A stretch of 64,000 nucleotides of DNA from Jacaranda mimosifolia (GCA_018894105.1 CM032127.1:4435001-4499000); one strand, 5' to 3'. Shown: positions 24,270 through 36,910, counted from the stretch's first letter. The notes: generated from the sequence alone by a model not told the origin. A program made the numbers and translations.

Positions 24270-24784
24270 TTATACTTATCATTTTCAACAGTAGAATATA
24301 TTCTAATTGGGGTTATGGAAACAAAGAACGGATAAGTAAAAATACCTAAGCAAACATAATTCTTGATAATTGAATGGTCGTCCAACTCTAAAACATCTGC
24401 CTGAAGAAGAAAGAGTTCAAGTAATTAGTAATCCTTCTTTGATTCTTTGACCATGTAATAAAAATTTAATGTATAACTTAACTTTAATTTAATAATCAAC
24501 TAAACTTGTGTAAAAATAAAATAGGTTAGGTGATTAGGAGACAGATTCTTGTTTACCTTTATATTTGAGGAGGTAAAAGCTCTGGAAGGTTTTTTCTCTT
24601 TCATTTAATTTTAGCATGCATAACTCAGATGAGCAATGAGGAGATGAGGATGAAAATTCTTAGGGAGAATTCGTAGGATCTGAGGAGCTTTATCTCGCCA
24701 CGACGATTCCATGGGATTGAGAGATTGATTTATTCTCTTTCGTCCATTTTCTACTATTCTTTTAAGGAAACATTCACCTTCAAG
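24270..24784. other. Intergenic, no gene seen
   Basis: Unique-looking sequence between the gypsy element and the Helitron-like segment. It has no recognisable coding or RNA feature. Confidence 0.4.
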
Positions 24785-24891
24785 AAATTGGATCGATTAT
24801 GCTCAAAAAAAAAAATTCATGAAAAAATTAGGGAGGTCCTCTTGACGGTTTGGGTGAGTAAGATAAAGAAGGTGGAGATTCTAAGAATGTG

Positions 24892-24927
<36 letters not shown>

Positions 24928-25205
24928 TTCAAATGTGATGGTTGGTAGATTTATGTGGTATATTAATGTTATAACCTAATTTTATAATAGATGTTTGATA
25001 ATTGAAAGGGCAAATTTGAGACATTATAAAAATGGTATGAGAACTGCTAGTACTGTGAATATCTTTTATTTTCCACCTTCACCCTCCAAATTATATTAGT
25101 GAATTTACGACTAACAAAAAGTTTGAAGGACAAATTTGTTAAAGTCTACAAATTAACTTCCATATTAGAGAGAAAACATACTTCTCTTTTATAATAGTAT
25201 ATAGA
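24785..25205 (-). mobile_element. Helitron-like 5'-terminal segment, second copy
   Basis: It matches 3607-4013 in order, including GTTTGGGTGAG, AAGGTGGAG, ATGTGGCTG, a GA microsatellite (24896-24923) and CATATTAGAGAGAAAACAT. On the minus strand the end reads A then TCTATATACTATTATAAAAG, which fits a Helitron 5' end inserted after A. The left edge coincides with the breakpoint of duplicated block B. Confidence 0.55.
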
Positions 25206-25742
25206 TAAATATTCATTTTACTTCATGTGATTATAAGTAAATTATAATTACTTTTAATATTTAAAAAAAATATTATTATTATTAATTAAATAAAATAATG
25301 TGAATATTTGAATTCAGGATACTCCATTTTAGAGATCATATGGGAAAGAGAGTTATGAAGAGATACTAATGCGCGCAGCAAATCGATGCTCTATATTAAA
25401 TGATCAATTATTGCTGCTGGTTATTATGGTTTTAATTTGATGGTGTTCGCATGCAAAAGTTTCCATATATATAGTAGCAAAGCTTTGAATCAGTCTGCCT
25501 TAATTTCTTTTTTATGCGTCTATCAATGTTGAATATTGTGTGTGTGGGGGGGGGGGGGGGAGGGGATATATATATATATATTTATATATGTTGATTTCTT
25601 ATTCTTGAGTCTTGACTACAATTTGTCCCCATGGAGCTCTATTTCCTCATAATTTCGTTTGCCTAGCGTTTTGTCTTCGTATTCCTCCAATGTTTTCTCT
25701 TAAAACATCTCATGTATATGTGCTGACTTCAAAGTACATATT
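25206..25742. other. Intergenic with simple repeats
   Basis: It contains a G-homopolymer (about 25547-25561) followed by a TA microsatellite (25566-25589). No gene is seen. Confidence 0.45.
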
Positions 25743-27052
25743 GAAAACTGAGTTTTAAAGATAAAAATAAAGGTAAACGAAACATAATATATAGTTTTGA
25801 GGCGCAGTAGTTTTGACTGGCCCATATATAGTTTTCATATGAAATTAAGGTGTTGCAGTTTTCAACATGCAACAAAATTATGTTGGGGAAATATAACCAA
25901 ATATATCCTCATTTTTCATCCAAAACACAAAAATTAGTTTTCCCAAAATACACTCTAGTATCCTTCATTATCCGCAAACTTTCTCATTTTTCAATATATA
26001 CATACATATATTATATATACATTATATATATTTTATTATTATTCTAGCAATAAAGAAATCACTCAATTCCATTTTCAATTCCCAAAAACCCAACAAAGAA
26101 GCAGTGATTTGATTGCTACAGTAAAAAAATATCTTCCCTAAAAACATAAACTAGCATACCAAAATTCTCCATAATCAGTTTTTTAACTATTCCCCAAAAT
26201 ATAACCAAACATTCCTTGAGATTTTTAAAGAGAAAAATAAAGGTAAATGCATAATATATAGTTTTGAGGTGCAATATTTTTGACTAGCCTATATATAGTT
26301 ATCATATGAAGTTAAGGTGTTGCAGTTTTCAACATCCAACAAAATTATTTTGGGGAAATGTAACCAAATATATCCTCATTTTTCCTCTAAACTACAAAAA
26401 TTAGTTTTTTTCAAAATACACTCTGCTATCCTTCATTATCCCCAAACTTCCTCATTTTCCAATATATACATACATATATTATTTATACATTATATATATT
26501 TTATTATTATTCTAACAATAAAAAATCACTCGATCCCATTTTTACCCCCAAAAAACCCAACAAAAAAATATTGATTTGATTGCTACAGTAAAAAATGTAT
26601 TCCCCTAAAACATAAACCAGTATACCAAAATTTTTCAAAATTAATTTTTAACTATTCCCCAAAACATAACCAAAAATCAATTACATTCTCCAATACAACG
26701 TTCACATTCTCAAATAATTTATCTCGCAAAACACATAATAAACATATAATAAAATCCCACAAAAAATATAACTAAACATTCCCTGAGATTTTTAAAGAGA
26801 AAAATAAACGTAAACGGAACATAATATATAGTTTTGACGTGCAATAGTTTTGACTTTATATATTTTTCATATGAAATCAAGGTGTTGCAGTTTTCAACAT
26901 GCAACAAAATTATTTTGGGAAAATATAACCAAATATAGCCTCATTTTCCCTCCAAAACACAAAAATTAGTTTTCTCAAAATACACTCTACCATCCTTCAT
27001 TAGTCCTAAACTTTTTTTTTCAAATTTCTTCATTTTCCAATATATACATACA
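25743..27052 (+). repeat. Tandem repeat array, left part
   Basis: Three units start with TTTTTAAAGAGAAAAATAAA-like sequence and contain GGTGTTGCAGTTTTCAACA. The marker GTTGCAG occurs at 25852, 26319 and 26884 (periods 467 and 565). Each unit also contains sequence related to the MITE at 58133-58611 (inverted), such as TTGATTGCTACAGTAAAA and ATAACCAAACATTCC. The third unit is cut at 27052 by a Helitron and resumes at 36468. Confidence 0.85.
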
Positions 27053-27889
27053 TTACTATAATATATAGACGAGAATGCACGTGCATGCGCATGCTTTCTT
27101 CTGACCGCGCGTGAGTAATATTCTTTTTTTTCTGGTTTTCATTAAGAAACAACCTCGTTTTGCTCTTGTGGTGCTTCATTAAGTTGTACCATTTGCTCTG
27201 ATATTTGTTCATTAGTTTGTCCTTTTATGGAATGGTAAGAAGAAAATGTGGATTTTCTAACTCTCTTAACTCATTTTTTTTTTAAAAAAATTCCATTGTA
27301 GAACGACGTCGTTTTATTATGCTTATGGTTTATTAAATTGTACAATTTGCTATGATACTTGTTCATTGATTTGTCTTATTCTGGAATGGATAGAAGAAAA
27401 TATGAATTTTCTAATTTTTTTTAAATGAAAAAGGAAACATATTGGCAGAAAGACAAGATATGTCTAAACAAGCCAACCCTCTCCTGAAAAGCCTATCCTT
27501 TCCTCACCCTTACGCCCCACACTATCCCTTCATTCATCACCAGACTAGGTCCTCTTTATTATATGATGTTTTTGCCCCATGGTTTCATATCAAAATTCTA
27601 CTCTTTCTTCAATCTCAATATCACCAATGGTGACTCTATCTGATTACGAAGAAGGAGAAGCAGACCAGAAGAAGCTGTCACAATTGGAGGTTTCAAAAAA
27701 GGTGGGTTGGTGTTGCCAAGGAGAGCAAATTGTTCAAGAGTAATTTTCTGGTTCCCAATCCATCCCAAACCCTAGGCAACACTCCTCTCCAACCACTACC
27801 CTAACCCAACGCCGATGATGTTATTTTTCTGAAGAAGAAGAAGACAGAGCTGATTTTGGTGTTCAGGCTCTGATAAGGTATTTTTTCTC

Positions 27890-28620
27890 TCTTTGATTTT
27901 GATTTTTTAAAAATATTTTTGGTTTTAGTTAAAGGGGCTTCTTTCTTTGTAATTATTTTATGAATTGTGCATGTTCTGCTTGGATCTTTTGAACTTCTTA
28001 TCTATTTATTTGTTGCAAGATCCATTGGCAAATGTGGGAAGGTGGGTCCAATGGGTCAATGAGCTCAGTCCATAAGTTTATTTACTTCATTTTTCCATTT
28101 TTTTCGTATTTTTTTAAGTCTAAGTTTCCTGCTTTAGATGTTTACAGTAATTGAAGAAGACAAAAAGGAAAGCTTTTGTGCTTCTGCAAAAACTTAAAGA
28201 AGGTTGAGTTTTTAAAGCTGCACTTTTAGTTGTTCATTTCTATATAATGTTTCATTTAGAGATGGACTGTGATGAGTATTTTTTTTGTTTTTTGGCTTTG
28301 GTTAAAGGTTATCTTTTTATTCTTTCTTTCTATTTTTTTTCTTTTTTGGATTGTGCATGTTCGGTTTTGATTTTTCAAGTTTTTATCGGTTTATTTGTTA
28401 AGAAATCCATTCACAGATTTGGGAAGGTGGGTCAAATGGGTTAATGAGCTCTACTCAGGATTTTTATTTACTTTATTTTTTTTATTTTTTTTAAGTCTAA
28501 GTTTCTTGCTTCAAATGTTTATAGTAGTTGAAGAAGAGAAAGAAGAAAGCTTTTGCAGCTTTGGAAAAACTTAAAGAAGGTTGAGTTTTAAGGTTCTAGT
28601 TTCAGTTGTTTTATCGTTTC
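27890..28620 (+). repeat. Tandem duplication inside the Helitron
   Basis: Two diverged copies of about 345 bp, roughly 27894-28237 and 28270-28618. Shared landmarks are TTGTGCATGTTC, TGGGAAGGTGGGTC AATGGGT AATGAGCTC, TTTTTTAAGTCTAAGTTTC and AAAACTTAAAGAAGGTTGAG. No coding function is apparent; it may be duplicated intron or leader of the captured gene. Confidence 0.75.
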
Positions 28621-29714
28621 AATTCTTTCTAGCTCTCTAGATAAAAATGGCTTTCTAAAGCTAACCTCCCACTCATATCATATGTGGTTCTGTTCCTCTC
28701 TATTATCATTCTAATTGGCATGAGGGAACCAACAATAGTTAATCACTTTCAAATCTTATGCGTTCCAATCCCAAAATTTCTCTGGTTTGAGATGACACAT
28801 ATTTTTTGAATGAGCTACTGAGAATTTCTTTTGACTTTCTTAAAATTCTAATGTGGCTTTTGAGCATGACTAATAATTTTGGCCATGAAAGTGTTCTGTT
28901 GTGGTCACATTATTGTTTGTCCAAGGATCCATGGTATGTACAATATTTGGCTTAATTTTGTTAATGTTCATACTGTTGCTCTTTGTGAAATTAAGGATGA
29001 AAGGAGCTTTCTTCATTGAGGCTCTCAACGTCCCTCTCTCCCCTATTTACAAATTCAATGCAATAACTTTTTACACCAAAAATAAATTTGTATAATGGAT
29101 TTGAAGAGAATTATGACTTGGTATATTTGTTAGTTAAAGTATTTAATGATTTAAGACTACTAATTGCTTATTTGGATTGGTTGAATCATGCTGCTTAATA
29201 GCCTTCATGTATCATGTGATATTTTGTGATCTTTGTTCTTATTGTGAGACACTATCTCTTTTGATAGAGTGAACTTCCATTGGTTGAGAATACAACTCTA
29301 TATTTTGAGGTAGAGGCCATTTTTTATCAGGAATTTATTAAGGTAAAATTGCTTCATAATGTTGTGTGTGCTAAATTTAACATTTCCTTCTTGTGTTAAT
29401 ATGTGTTGCTTTTATCTACAGAGTTAAACAGTTTGTACTGAATTTTGATTCAAGTGTCTATTGAAGGGTTGGTGTTCACTTAGATCAGACTTGGATGGAA
29501 GGATGATTTGGGAAAAGGTTTTGAGATGGCTTAAACACCAGGTAGATTTGAAATCCACCATAATGATTGAAAAAATAGCTCAAAATGGGTGTCAAAGTGG
29601 TTGAAATCCATTACGATAGCTCCTTGAATAATAATATCACTCTGCATTTGGGGTTACAATTTTAAGATGTAGTTAGAACATGTAATAGTAATTAGTTTTT
29701 GCAATGTTTCTTAG

Positions 29715-29962
29715 GTCTTTTGGCAAAAAAATCTATCACTTCAACGAAGCATGCAGAAGATGGTGATCTTGATCTAACTAAAGCAACCGACACTTTGCAG
29801 TTGATTAATCTGTTAGAAGAGTGTATTTTTTGAGCAAATATTTGAAAATTTAATTGAAGTTTTGCCCCGTAGGTGCAGAAGAGACGAATATATGACATAA
29901 CTAATGTCCATGAAATGATTGGTCTTATTGGAAAGAAGTTCAAAAACAGAATCCACGGGAAG
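29715..29962 (+). pseudogene. Captured E2F transcription factor fragment (DNA-binding domain exons)
   Basis: Two exon-like pieces lie in one frame. 29715-29800 encodes GLLAKKSI, then KHAEDGDLDLTKATDTL; 29873-29962 encodes VQKRRIYDITNVHEMIGLIG, then KKFKNRI, ending at TAG 29963-29965. RRIYDITNV is the DNA-contact helix of the E2F winged-helix domain. Acceptor AG dinucleotides precede both pieces, but the donor after the first reads TTGATT, so splicing is probably lost. The fragment lacks dimerisation and transactivation regions, so it is not a working factor. It lies inside the Helitron, in keeping with the known habit of Helitrons to capture gene fragments. Confidence 0.85.
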
Positions 29963-30252
29963 TAGGCCTATGTTACATTTTAGAAACATCATGGTGTTAT
30001 GCTTCTATATTGCATATCCTTATTAATATAGGGAATGAAAGTTAATTAATAACTTAATGCGAATCAATATGATTACTTGCTAAGGAACTTATATAAGGAG
30101 TATTCGAAAATATCCAAGGGAAAAAGATCTTAGAAGGCGAGGCTTAAAGTGGTGAGGAAGATAGAATTTGAATGACTAAGAATGTTTCTAGTTCTTTTCC
30201 TGATATATATAATATCTTGCCTGCTGGGATGTACATATGGAGGAATGGTTGT

Positions 30253-33200
30253 GTATGGTGCACCGTTGTCAAAAGCACACGTCGTGCTGCGCAACGTGTT
30301 TTTGTGTAACACGCGCTATGCGCGCTATCACACTGTAGTGCAGCGCAGCGAATCTGAAGTCGCACCTTCTTTAAAAAAAAAAAGAAAATGGATTGAAACA
30401 CGATTTAAGAAGCGGGTAAAGAAGGAAAAAAAGATAAAAAGCAATTGCCCAAACCCAGAGTTATTCCAAAAAGTCAAAAACATTCTGCCCTCTCCCATTT
30501 CTGCCTCTTTTTGTTCTCGCCAACAGCACCAACAGCACAGGCTCTTCTCTGGTGGCTTCTTCGGCAGCTTCTCCAGTGTTTTCTCCAGGTAATTTTTATT
30601 CTTTTCATGCTTTTTTTTTATCTCTTTTTCTTTCATTTCCCTTGTCAGCTTCTGCCTATTCATTTATTTTGTTCTTTTTTCTTCCCATGTCTATTTATTC
30701 TCTAATTTTGAAGCTAAAAATAGGCAAAAACCTGTTCCTAATTGTTGGGCATTCTTGGAAATGTCTGTTAGGGCTTAGGCTAAAATGATTTTTTTTCTTC
30801 TATCATTTTATTTTACTATTATTTTTTAACTTATGGGTTATTGTTCTTTCCATTATTTTATTTTACTATTAAAAATGTGATTGTTAACTTATGGGCAAAA
30901 ATGTTTTAGGGCTTCAAAATAAATTTTTGATTTCCTAAATTTATTAAATTGTTCAAGTGCTAAGTGCTAACAATCTTTTTTGTTAATTATTGTGTTTAAA
31001 TGTTGAATTTTAATTATTTTGTTCAAATGTTGAATTTAGTTTATTTTTGTTTTCCAGTAAGAAAAAATGGAGAATTCTAAGGCTTTAGATAAGAGTAGAT
31101 AGGATCTCAGATGGAATCATGGCGTATTGGTGAATCCAAATAAAACCAGTGATGGGATTAAATGCAATTACTGTTCCAAGATCACCAAAGGGGGAATTTC
31201 CCGACTTAAAGAACATCTTATTGGGGGATTCAGAAATGCAACAGCTTGTAAACAAGTTCCTGAATTTGTGAAGGTCGAATTGAAATAGTTTATGGAATCA
31301 AAGAAACAAGCAAAAGCAGCCATGGATTCAATTCCTCACTTTGATGATATTGATGATGTAGAACATGAAGAAGAGCATGAACAATTACGAGGGAAGAGAC
31401 CTATATCTACATCAAACTCCTCAGTTCAATCAACAGCCCAACAACAACAAAAAATCCAAACAAATGGGACCAATCAATTGGTATTTCAAGAAGGATGCTG
31501 AAACAACAAAAATGAAGCATCAAGGTGAGGCAAAAGCACAATATGTCAATACTCAAAAAAGATTGCGGGATGATGCAGTCCAAAAATTTGCCAAGTAGAT
31601 GTATGATGCTGGGATACCATTTAATACGGTTAAATACGATAGTTTTGGGCCTATGATTGAAGCAATTGGGCAATACGGTGCTGGCATGAAACCTCCAACA
31701 TAGCATGAGATGAGGGTGACAAGTCTAAAGAAGGAGGTGGAACACACTAAAACGCTTTTAAAAGGGCATGAAGAAGACAAGGAAAGATTTGGTTTTAGTC
31801 TCATGGTAGATGGATGGAGAGACAAAAAAAGAAGATCACTTATCATTTTTTTGGTGAATACTCCTAGAGGAAATATGTTTTTAGAGTCAATTGATTCATC
31901 ATGCTACTCTGATACGGTTGAAAAAATGTTTGAGCTATTTGACAGACTTGTACAACATGTTGGAGAGAAAAATGTTGTGCAAGTTTGAATGTTGCTGCCG
32001 GGAAGATGTTGGTGGAGAAATATCAACCCTTGTATTGGTCCCCATGTGCAGCACATTGTTTGGATTTAATGTTTGAAGATATTTTCAAAATGCCAGAGTT
32101 GAAGAGGACACTTGAACGGGCAATAAGTGTCAGTAGCTACATCTATAATAGAACTCAAGTCTTGAACATGATAAGAGAGTTCATCGGTCAAAAATACATG
32201 ATTCTGCCAGCCAAAACTCACTTTGCTACCGCTTTTTTAACATTGAGGAGCTTCCATAAGCACAAGTTGAGTTTGAAAAAAATGTTCACTTCTGAAGAGT
32301 GGAATAAAAGCAAATTTGCAAAGGAGCAAGGAGGTAAACAAGTGCAAAGAATTATATTAATGCCTTCTTTTTGGAACACCATTGTTTATTGCATAAAGTT
32401 TGGTGGGCCCTTGATTGAGGTCATTCGGTTAGTGGATGGTGAGAAGAAGCCTCCCACGGGCTATATTTATGAGGCAATGGATAAATGTAAGGAGAAAATT
32501 GAAATTGTTTTTGAGAAGAATGAGATAAGATATAAAGAAGTTTTTGATATTATGGACAAAAGGTGGAATTGTCAGCTCTATCAGCCTTTGCATGCAACCG
32601 GTCATTATTTGAACCCCCAATTTTTCTATAGCAATCCAAACATAGAACAAGATACATAAGTTATGTCTAGTTTATATGATTGCATAGAACGGTTAGTGCC
32701 AGAAATTACTGCAAGATGAAATTAATAAGCAGCTAAGAATATACAGAACAGCTGAAAGTAATTTTCGATCTGCTACACCAAAAAGTAAAAGAACACTACT
32801 AGCACCAGGTAAACAATTATTTTATGTAATTATCTTATTATGTTAATGACTTAAACTTTATACTATCACTTACTATTACACAAAAAATATTTAATTTCTT
32901 ATAATTTCTTGTTTATTGTTAATTGATAGCTGAATGGTAGTCTTCCTTTGGAGCCTCAATGCCAAATCTGCAGAAGTTGGCCATAAAAATTCTGAGCCCT
33001 ACTTGTAGCTCTTCCGGTTGTGAAAGAAATTGGAGTATTTTTGAACACGTAAGTAATTTTTGACAAAGTTATGCATTTATAATAAATTATTTATGTTGTG
33101 CTACTAATTATTAATTATATTAACTTAATTCTACAGCTTCATTCAAAAAAAAAGAAATTGGTTGGAGCAACAACACTTAAATGACTTGGTGTTTTCAAGT

Positions 33201-34006
33201 ATAATAGAGCTTTGTTGCGGAGATTTGACAATCGTGATCGCATTGATCCCATTATTTTGGAGAGTCATACGTTAGATGAAAGCAGAATGGTTGGTGGGGA
33301 GAATGCAAGAGGAAGATGAGGATGAACTTGTGTTTGATTATGAAAATTTGACTTGGCGTGATGTTGTTGATGCTATGGGAGTTGATGAAGATGCATACAG
33401 TTTTAGATCTCGCTCGGTGGCTATAGGTTCATCGAGAGGAAATAGAGGCGGGTCATCGACTTCCAAAGTAGTACCAAAAAAAAAACATCAAGTTCATTTA
33501 AATCCAAGGTGCCACAAAATGAAGAGGAGGAATTTTATATCAATTTAAGTGATACGGAGGAGGAAGAAGAGAGGGATAATGAATGCTATAAATCTCCCGT
33601 TGGTGATGAGGATGATGATATTGATCTTGATGATGATGATTTGAATGATGATTAATAGAGTTGGGAAAATTTGGAGTTTAGAACTTTGGAAGAATTAGAA
33701 ACTTTGGTTGCTTATTGTGCATTTGTGCTTGATTTTGAATGATGTTATTGTATGAACTTGTTTGGTATATATTTACTTGTTACACAAATTTAGGAATTAT
33801 CATTTTTCTTGCGATAATTTGGTTATTTATCCTTTATAATATGTGAAATATATTGGCATTTTAGCTGCATAGTAGAAATATAGACATATATATGTGGTGC
33901 GCTTTACTTCGCTAAAGTGCGCGCTATGTGATGCGCTATGCATTATAGCTACAGGGCACCTTTGCGCATTGCTCCGCTTTGCACTCCTAACAACTATGGT
34001 ATGGTG
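30253..34006. mobile_element. hAT transposon with 8-bp target duplication, nested in the Helitron
   Basis: The element runs 30261-33998 (3738 bp), flanked by the identical 8-bp GTATGGTG at 30253-30260 and 33999-34006. Terminal inverted repeats are CACCGTTGTCAAAAGCAC and, inverted, CATAGTTGTTAGGAGTGCA. Subterminal regions are rich in GCGC-type motifs (for example GCGCTATGCGCGCTAT near 30306 and GTGCGCGCTATG near 33917), as in plant hAT ends. It contains one decayed transposase gene. Confidence 0.93.
31067..33655 (+). pseudogene. hAT transposase pseudogene
   Basis: The reading starts at ATG 31067. It shows a BED zinc finger (CNYCSK, then HLIGGFRNATACKQVP), an acidic/glutamine-rich linker, the central domain (FGFSLMVDGWRDKKRRSL, then YWSPCAAHCLDLMFEDI, then LPAKTHFATAFL) and the hAT dimerisation region (ILSPTCSSSGCERNWSIFEH at about 32987-33049). 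It ends in an acidic tail of GAT repeats at 33655. In-frame stops occur after KSR, ELK, FAK, PPT and AEW, and frameshifts lie near 31480 and 31990, so it makes no full transposase. Confidence 0.9.
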
Positions 34007-36467
34007 ATATGTTTACTACTTTAATTAGATGTTGTTGATATTACATAGATTTGACAATCTTATTAAAATATCCACGTCATAATTTTCCACAATAAATTAC
34101 TATAGAGATTTGAATTGAAATGTTGGTTGCTTTTAGTCGGATGGCAATACATGTGGAGATCTATCATATTATAATTGCTTGCTGATGTTATTTACTTAAT
34201 GTTGTTGTGAATTTGGGAGGCTCTGTTTATAGACTATTGGCATGGTGTCTCTTGTTGGCATTTTATTTTGTTGGATGCTTGAGGTGGGAAAGCTTTCAAG
34301 GGGAGGTAGGTTGTGAGTTCTTAAGCAGTTTGCAGTGGAGAAAGCATTCTCGTTCTCCTTTCCTCCCTCAAGTTCTATCATGTCATGAGATTTAAGGACT
34401 TTAGGCATGTCTTGCCACAACATTATGATTGTTCTAATCGGGCTCCTTGCCTTAGAATTCACGAGTCTAGGTCAATGAAATAGATTCTTTGATTTAAAGG
34501 TTATGTTTTATCTAATGCTTCCTGAATCATTGTTATGGCAGCAGTTTTGAGACTTGAGTACACTTCATTTGGTAGTACTACATGGTAAAAAAATATTTAA
34601 GTAGAGGTTTTTCTTTTCAAACTATTTTTTGGATATTTAAGAAGGAATGTGCAAAATAATTGATCAATTTGGTGTGTGAGTTATGACTGGTCAACTCTTG
34701 TAGCATTTGTTGATGCCTTGATAGCAAATTTTGTGATGCTTCAGCTGCAGAAGTTATACACTAACTTTATACACATTGTTTAGAAACCAAAAGATCTTTT
34801 CTATATTATCTTTGAGTTGCTATACATTGATAATAAATCATCCTTTCCAATGTAGAATGCAGTGAGTTGTTGTTTTAATTCCATTTATGATATTGAATTC
34901 AACCAAATAAAGCTAGATTGGGCGTTTTTAGTTGTTAAATACATATCTTTATAGTCTGATAATGTGATAATCTTTATTATAAGCCAGTGAAATCCTACTT
35001 TTTTACTTTGTACTTCCTCTTTTCAAATGTCAGCTATGGAAAGTCCATCACTGTGTTATAAATGTTTGTGTTATTGTTTCACTCATTTTTTGCGTAAGAG
35101 AGATGATATAATTCATCTAACTTCCAGCATCAACTTTTGTTGTGGGTATTTGAGGGGCAGGTTAGGCAAAAGTTGCCATGTATTGGATATGAGATGTGTT
35201 TCTTGGGGTTTGTCTTGGAATTGATCTGCTAGGCATTTTTGTGCTCTATTTAACAACTAATTTTTGTTTATAAGGGTTCTTGAAAATTTTAATATGGTGA
35301 TTTGGTTTCTCCATATGTGGGCATTTTGAAAAATTGTAAATTATTTGGAGAATATATTGTCGAGATATCTTAAAAACAAGTATATTATTAAATCACACAT
35401 GCTCATTAACGTTCATTTACATTACATAAGTAGCCAGAACTGCGAACCTAAGTGTTGAATGAGACAAAGCAGTTCACTTTTGCGTATGCTGAGATTCAAC
35501 GCTTAAACTTATTAGACATCAAGGGGTAAATTGAAGTGATTAGTTTTTAAGTAGTTGCTTGAGCTTTTGGAAGTTAATTTAAACAAATGGAAATTATGTG
35601 GGTCTGGAGGCCAATCGTGCTTGTAAAATTATTGAGCTCACTTTCTTTTCTTGGTTTTGTATGTTTAATGTACTATCTAATAAATTAAGATCCATTATTA
35701 GATTTTGAAATCATTCTTTTAATCCAAAATAATTAGGTATTACTTGGTCACCATAGTTGTTGGTGGAATAAAAACTATTGAGCTTAAACAAACAACGTTA
35801 TTATATGTAAAAGGAAAAAAAAAATATTATAGGAATGGGACTCATTCCATCAATCAAAAGAAGAATAAATAAATAAGGACTTTTGCCATTTATTTGGGTG
35901 AATGGTGTCATGGTAAGCTTACAGATTATATGTGATAATCTCATCATTTTTGTTTTCTTCATTATTTTATGATAATATTACAAACTGTCTGATGACAACG
36001 GTTTGTCTCATATGCATCATTAAAACTGAGAGGCTTTTTTATTGAAAAAATAAAGAATTAATGTTTCATCTATTATATTCCACTTAATCCCTAATTCATA
36101 GTTGCCCTTTTTCTACTATAGATGGAATATGTTTCTTTTATTACATGAACTAAATTTTATTTCATTCAGAGAAAAATATTTTTTGGCAGTGGCTCCTAAA
36201 GAATATGTGGAGAAAATTTTAAAAATTGCTGCCAAAGTAACCGTAATGACAAGACAAAAAATTGACTGCATATCTCATGACATGAAGTCTCTTGTATTCT
36301 ACAGCATTAACTTTCTTGTCCTACATTTATTTTTCCATATATAATTTAAATTAAACAATTTTAAAAATAAAAAATACATTTCATTTATAAAATAATAGAT
36401 AAAGCTTCTATAATGTATAAAGTACATGGGCACAACACTACGCCTTGCATGGTGTGCCCCTTTTTAG
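34007..36467 (+). other. Right part of the Helitron, no gene recognised
   Basis: About 2.4 kb with only short unconvincing ORFs (for example 35027-35224 and 36102-36344). It probably includes further captured intron-like sequence, but no family could be named. Confidence 0.4.
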
Positions 36468-36910
36468 TATATTATATATACATTATATATATATATTATT
36501 ATTATTCTAACAATAAAAAAATCACTCAATTTGATTTTTACCTCCTAAAAATCCAACAAAAAAATATTGATTTGATTGTTACAATAAAAATTGTCTTCCC
36601 CTAAAACATAAACAAGCATACCAAAATTCTCCACAACTAATTTTTAACTATTCCTCAAAATATAATCAAAAATCAATTCCATTTTTCAATACAACTTTCA
36701 CATTTTTCAATAATTCATTCGCTCAAAATATATAATAAATAAATAATAAAATTACACAAAAAACATAACCAAACATTCCCTGACATTTTTAAAGAGAAAA
36801 ATAAATGTAAACGGAACATAATATATAGTTTTGAGGTGCAATAGTTTTGACTGGCCTATATATAGTTTTGATATGAAATTAAGGTGTTGCAGTTTTCAAC
36901 AAGCAACATA
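36468..36910 (+). repeat. Tandem repeat array, right part
   Basis: This continues the third unit interrupted at 27052 and includes the start of a fourth, whose GTTGCAG marker is at 36886. With the 9,415-bp Helitron removed, the spacing to the previous marker is 587, close to the 565 of the preceding interval. Confidence 0.85.

Larger units (their letters stand above)
27053..36467 (+). mobile_element. Helitron, 9.4 kb, carrying E2F exons and a nested hAT transposon
   Basis: It begins TTACTATAATATATAGACGAG and ends TTTTTAG, inserted exactly between A (27052) and T (36468) with no target duplication, the Helitron rule. Removing it restores the tandem repeat sequence TACATACATATATTATATA seen intact at about 25998-26019. 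A 7-bp hairpin stem (GGGCACA 36428-36434 with TGTGCCC 36453-36459) sits eight bases before the end. The ends deviate from consensus (TT for TC, TTAG for CTRR). I see no Rep/helicase gene, so it is non-autonomous. Confidence 0.82.
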
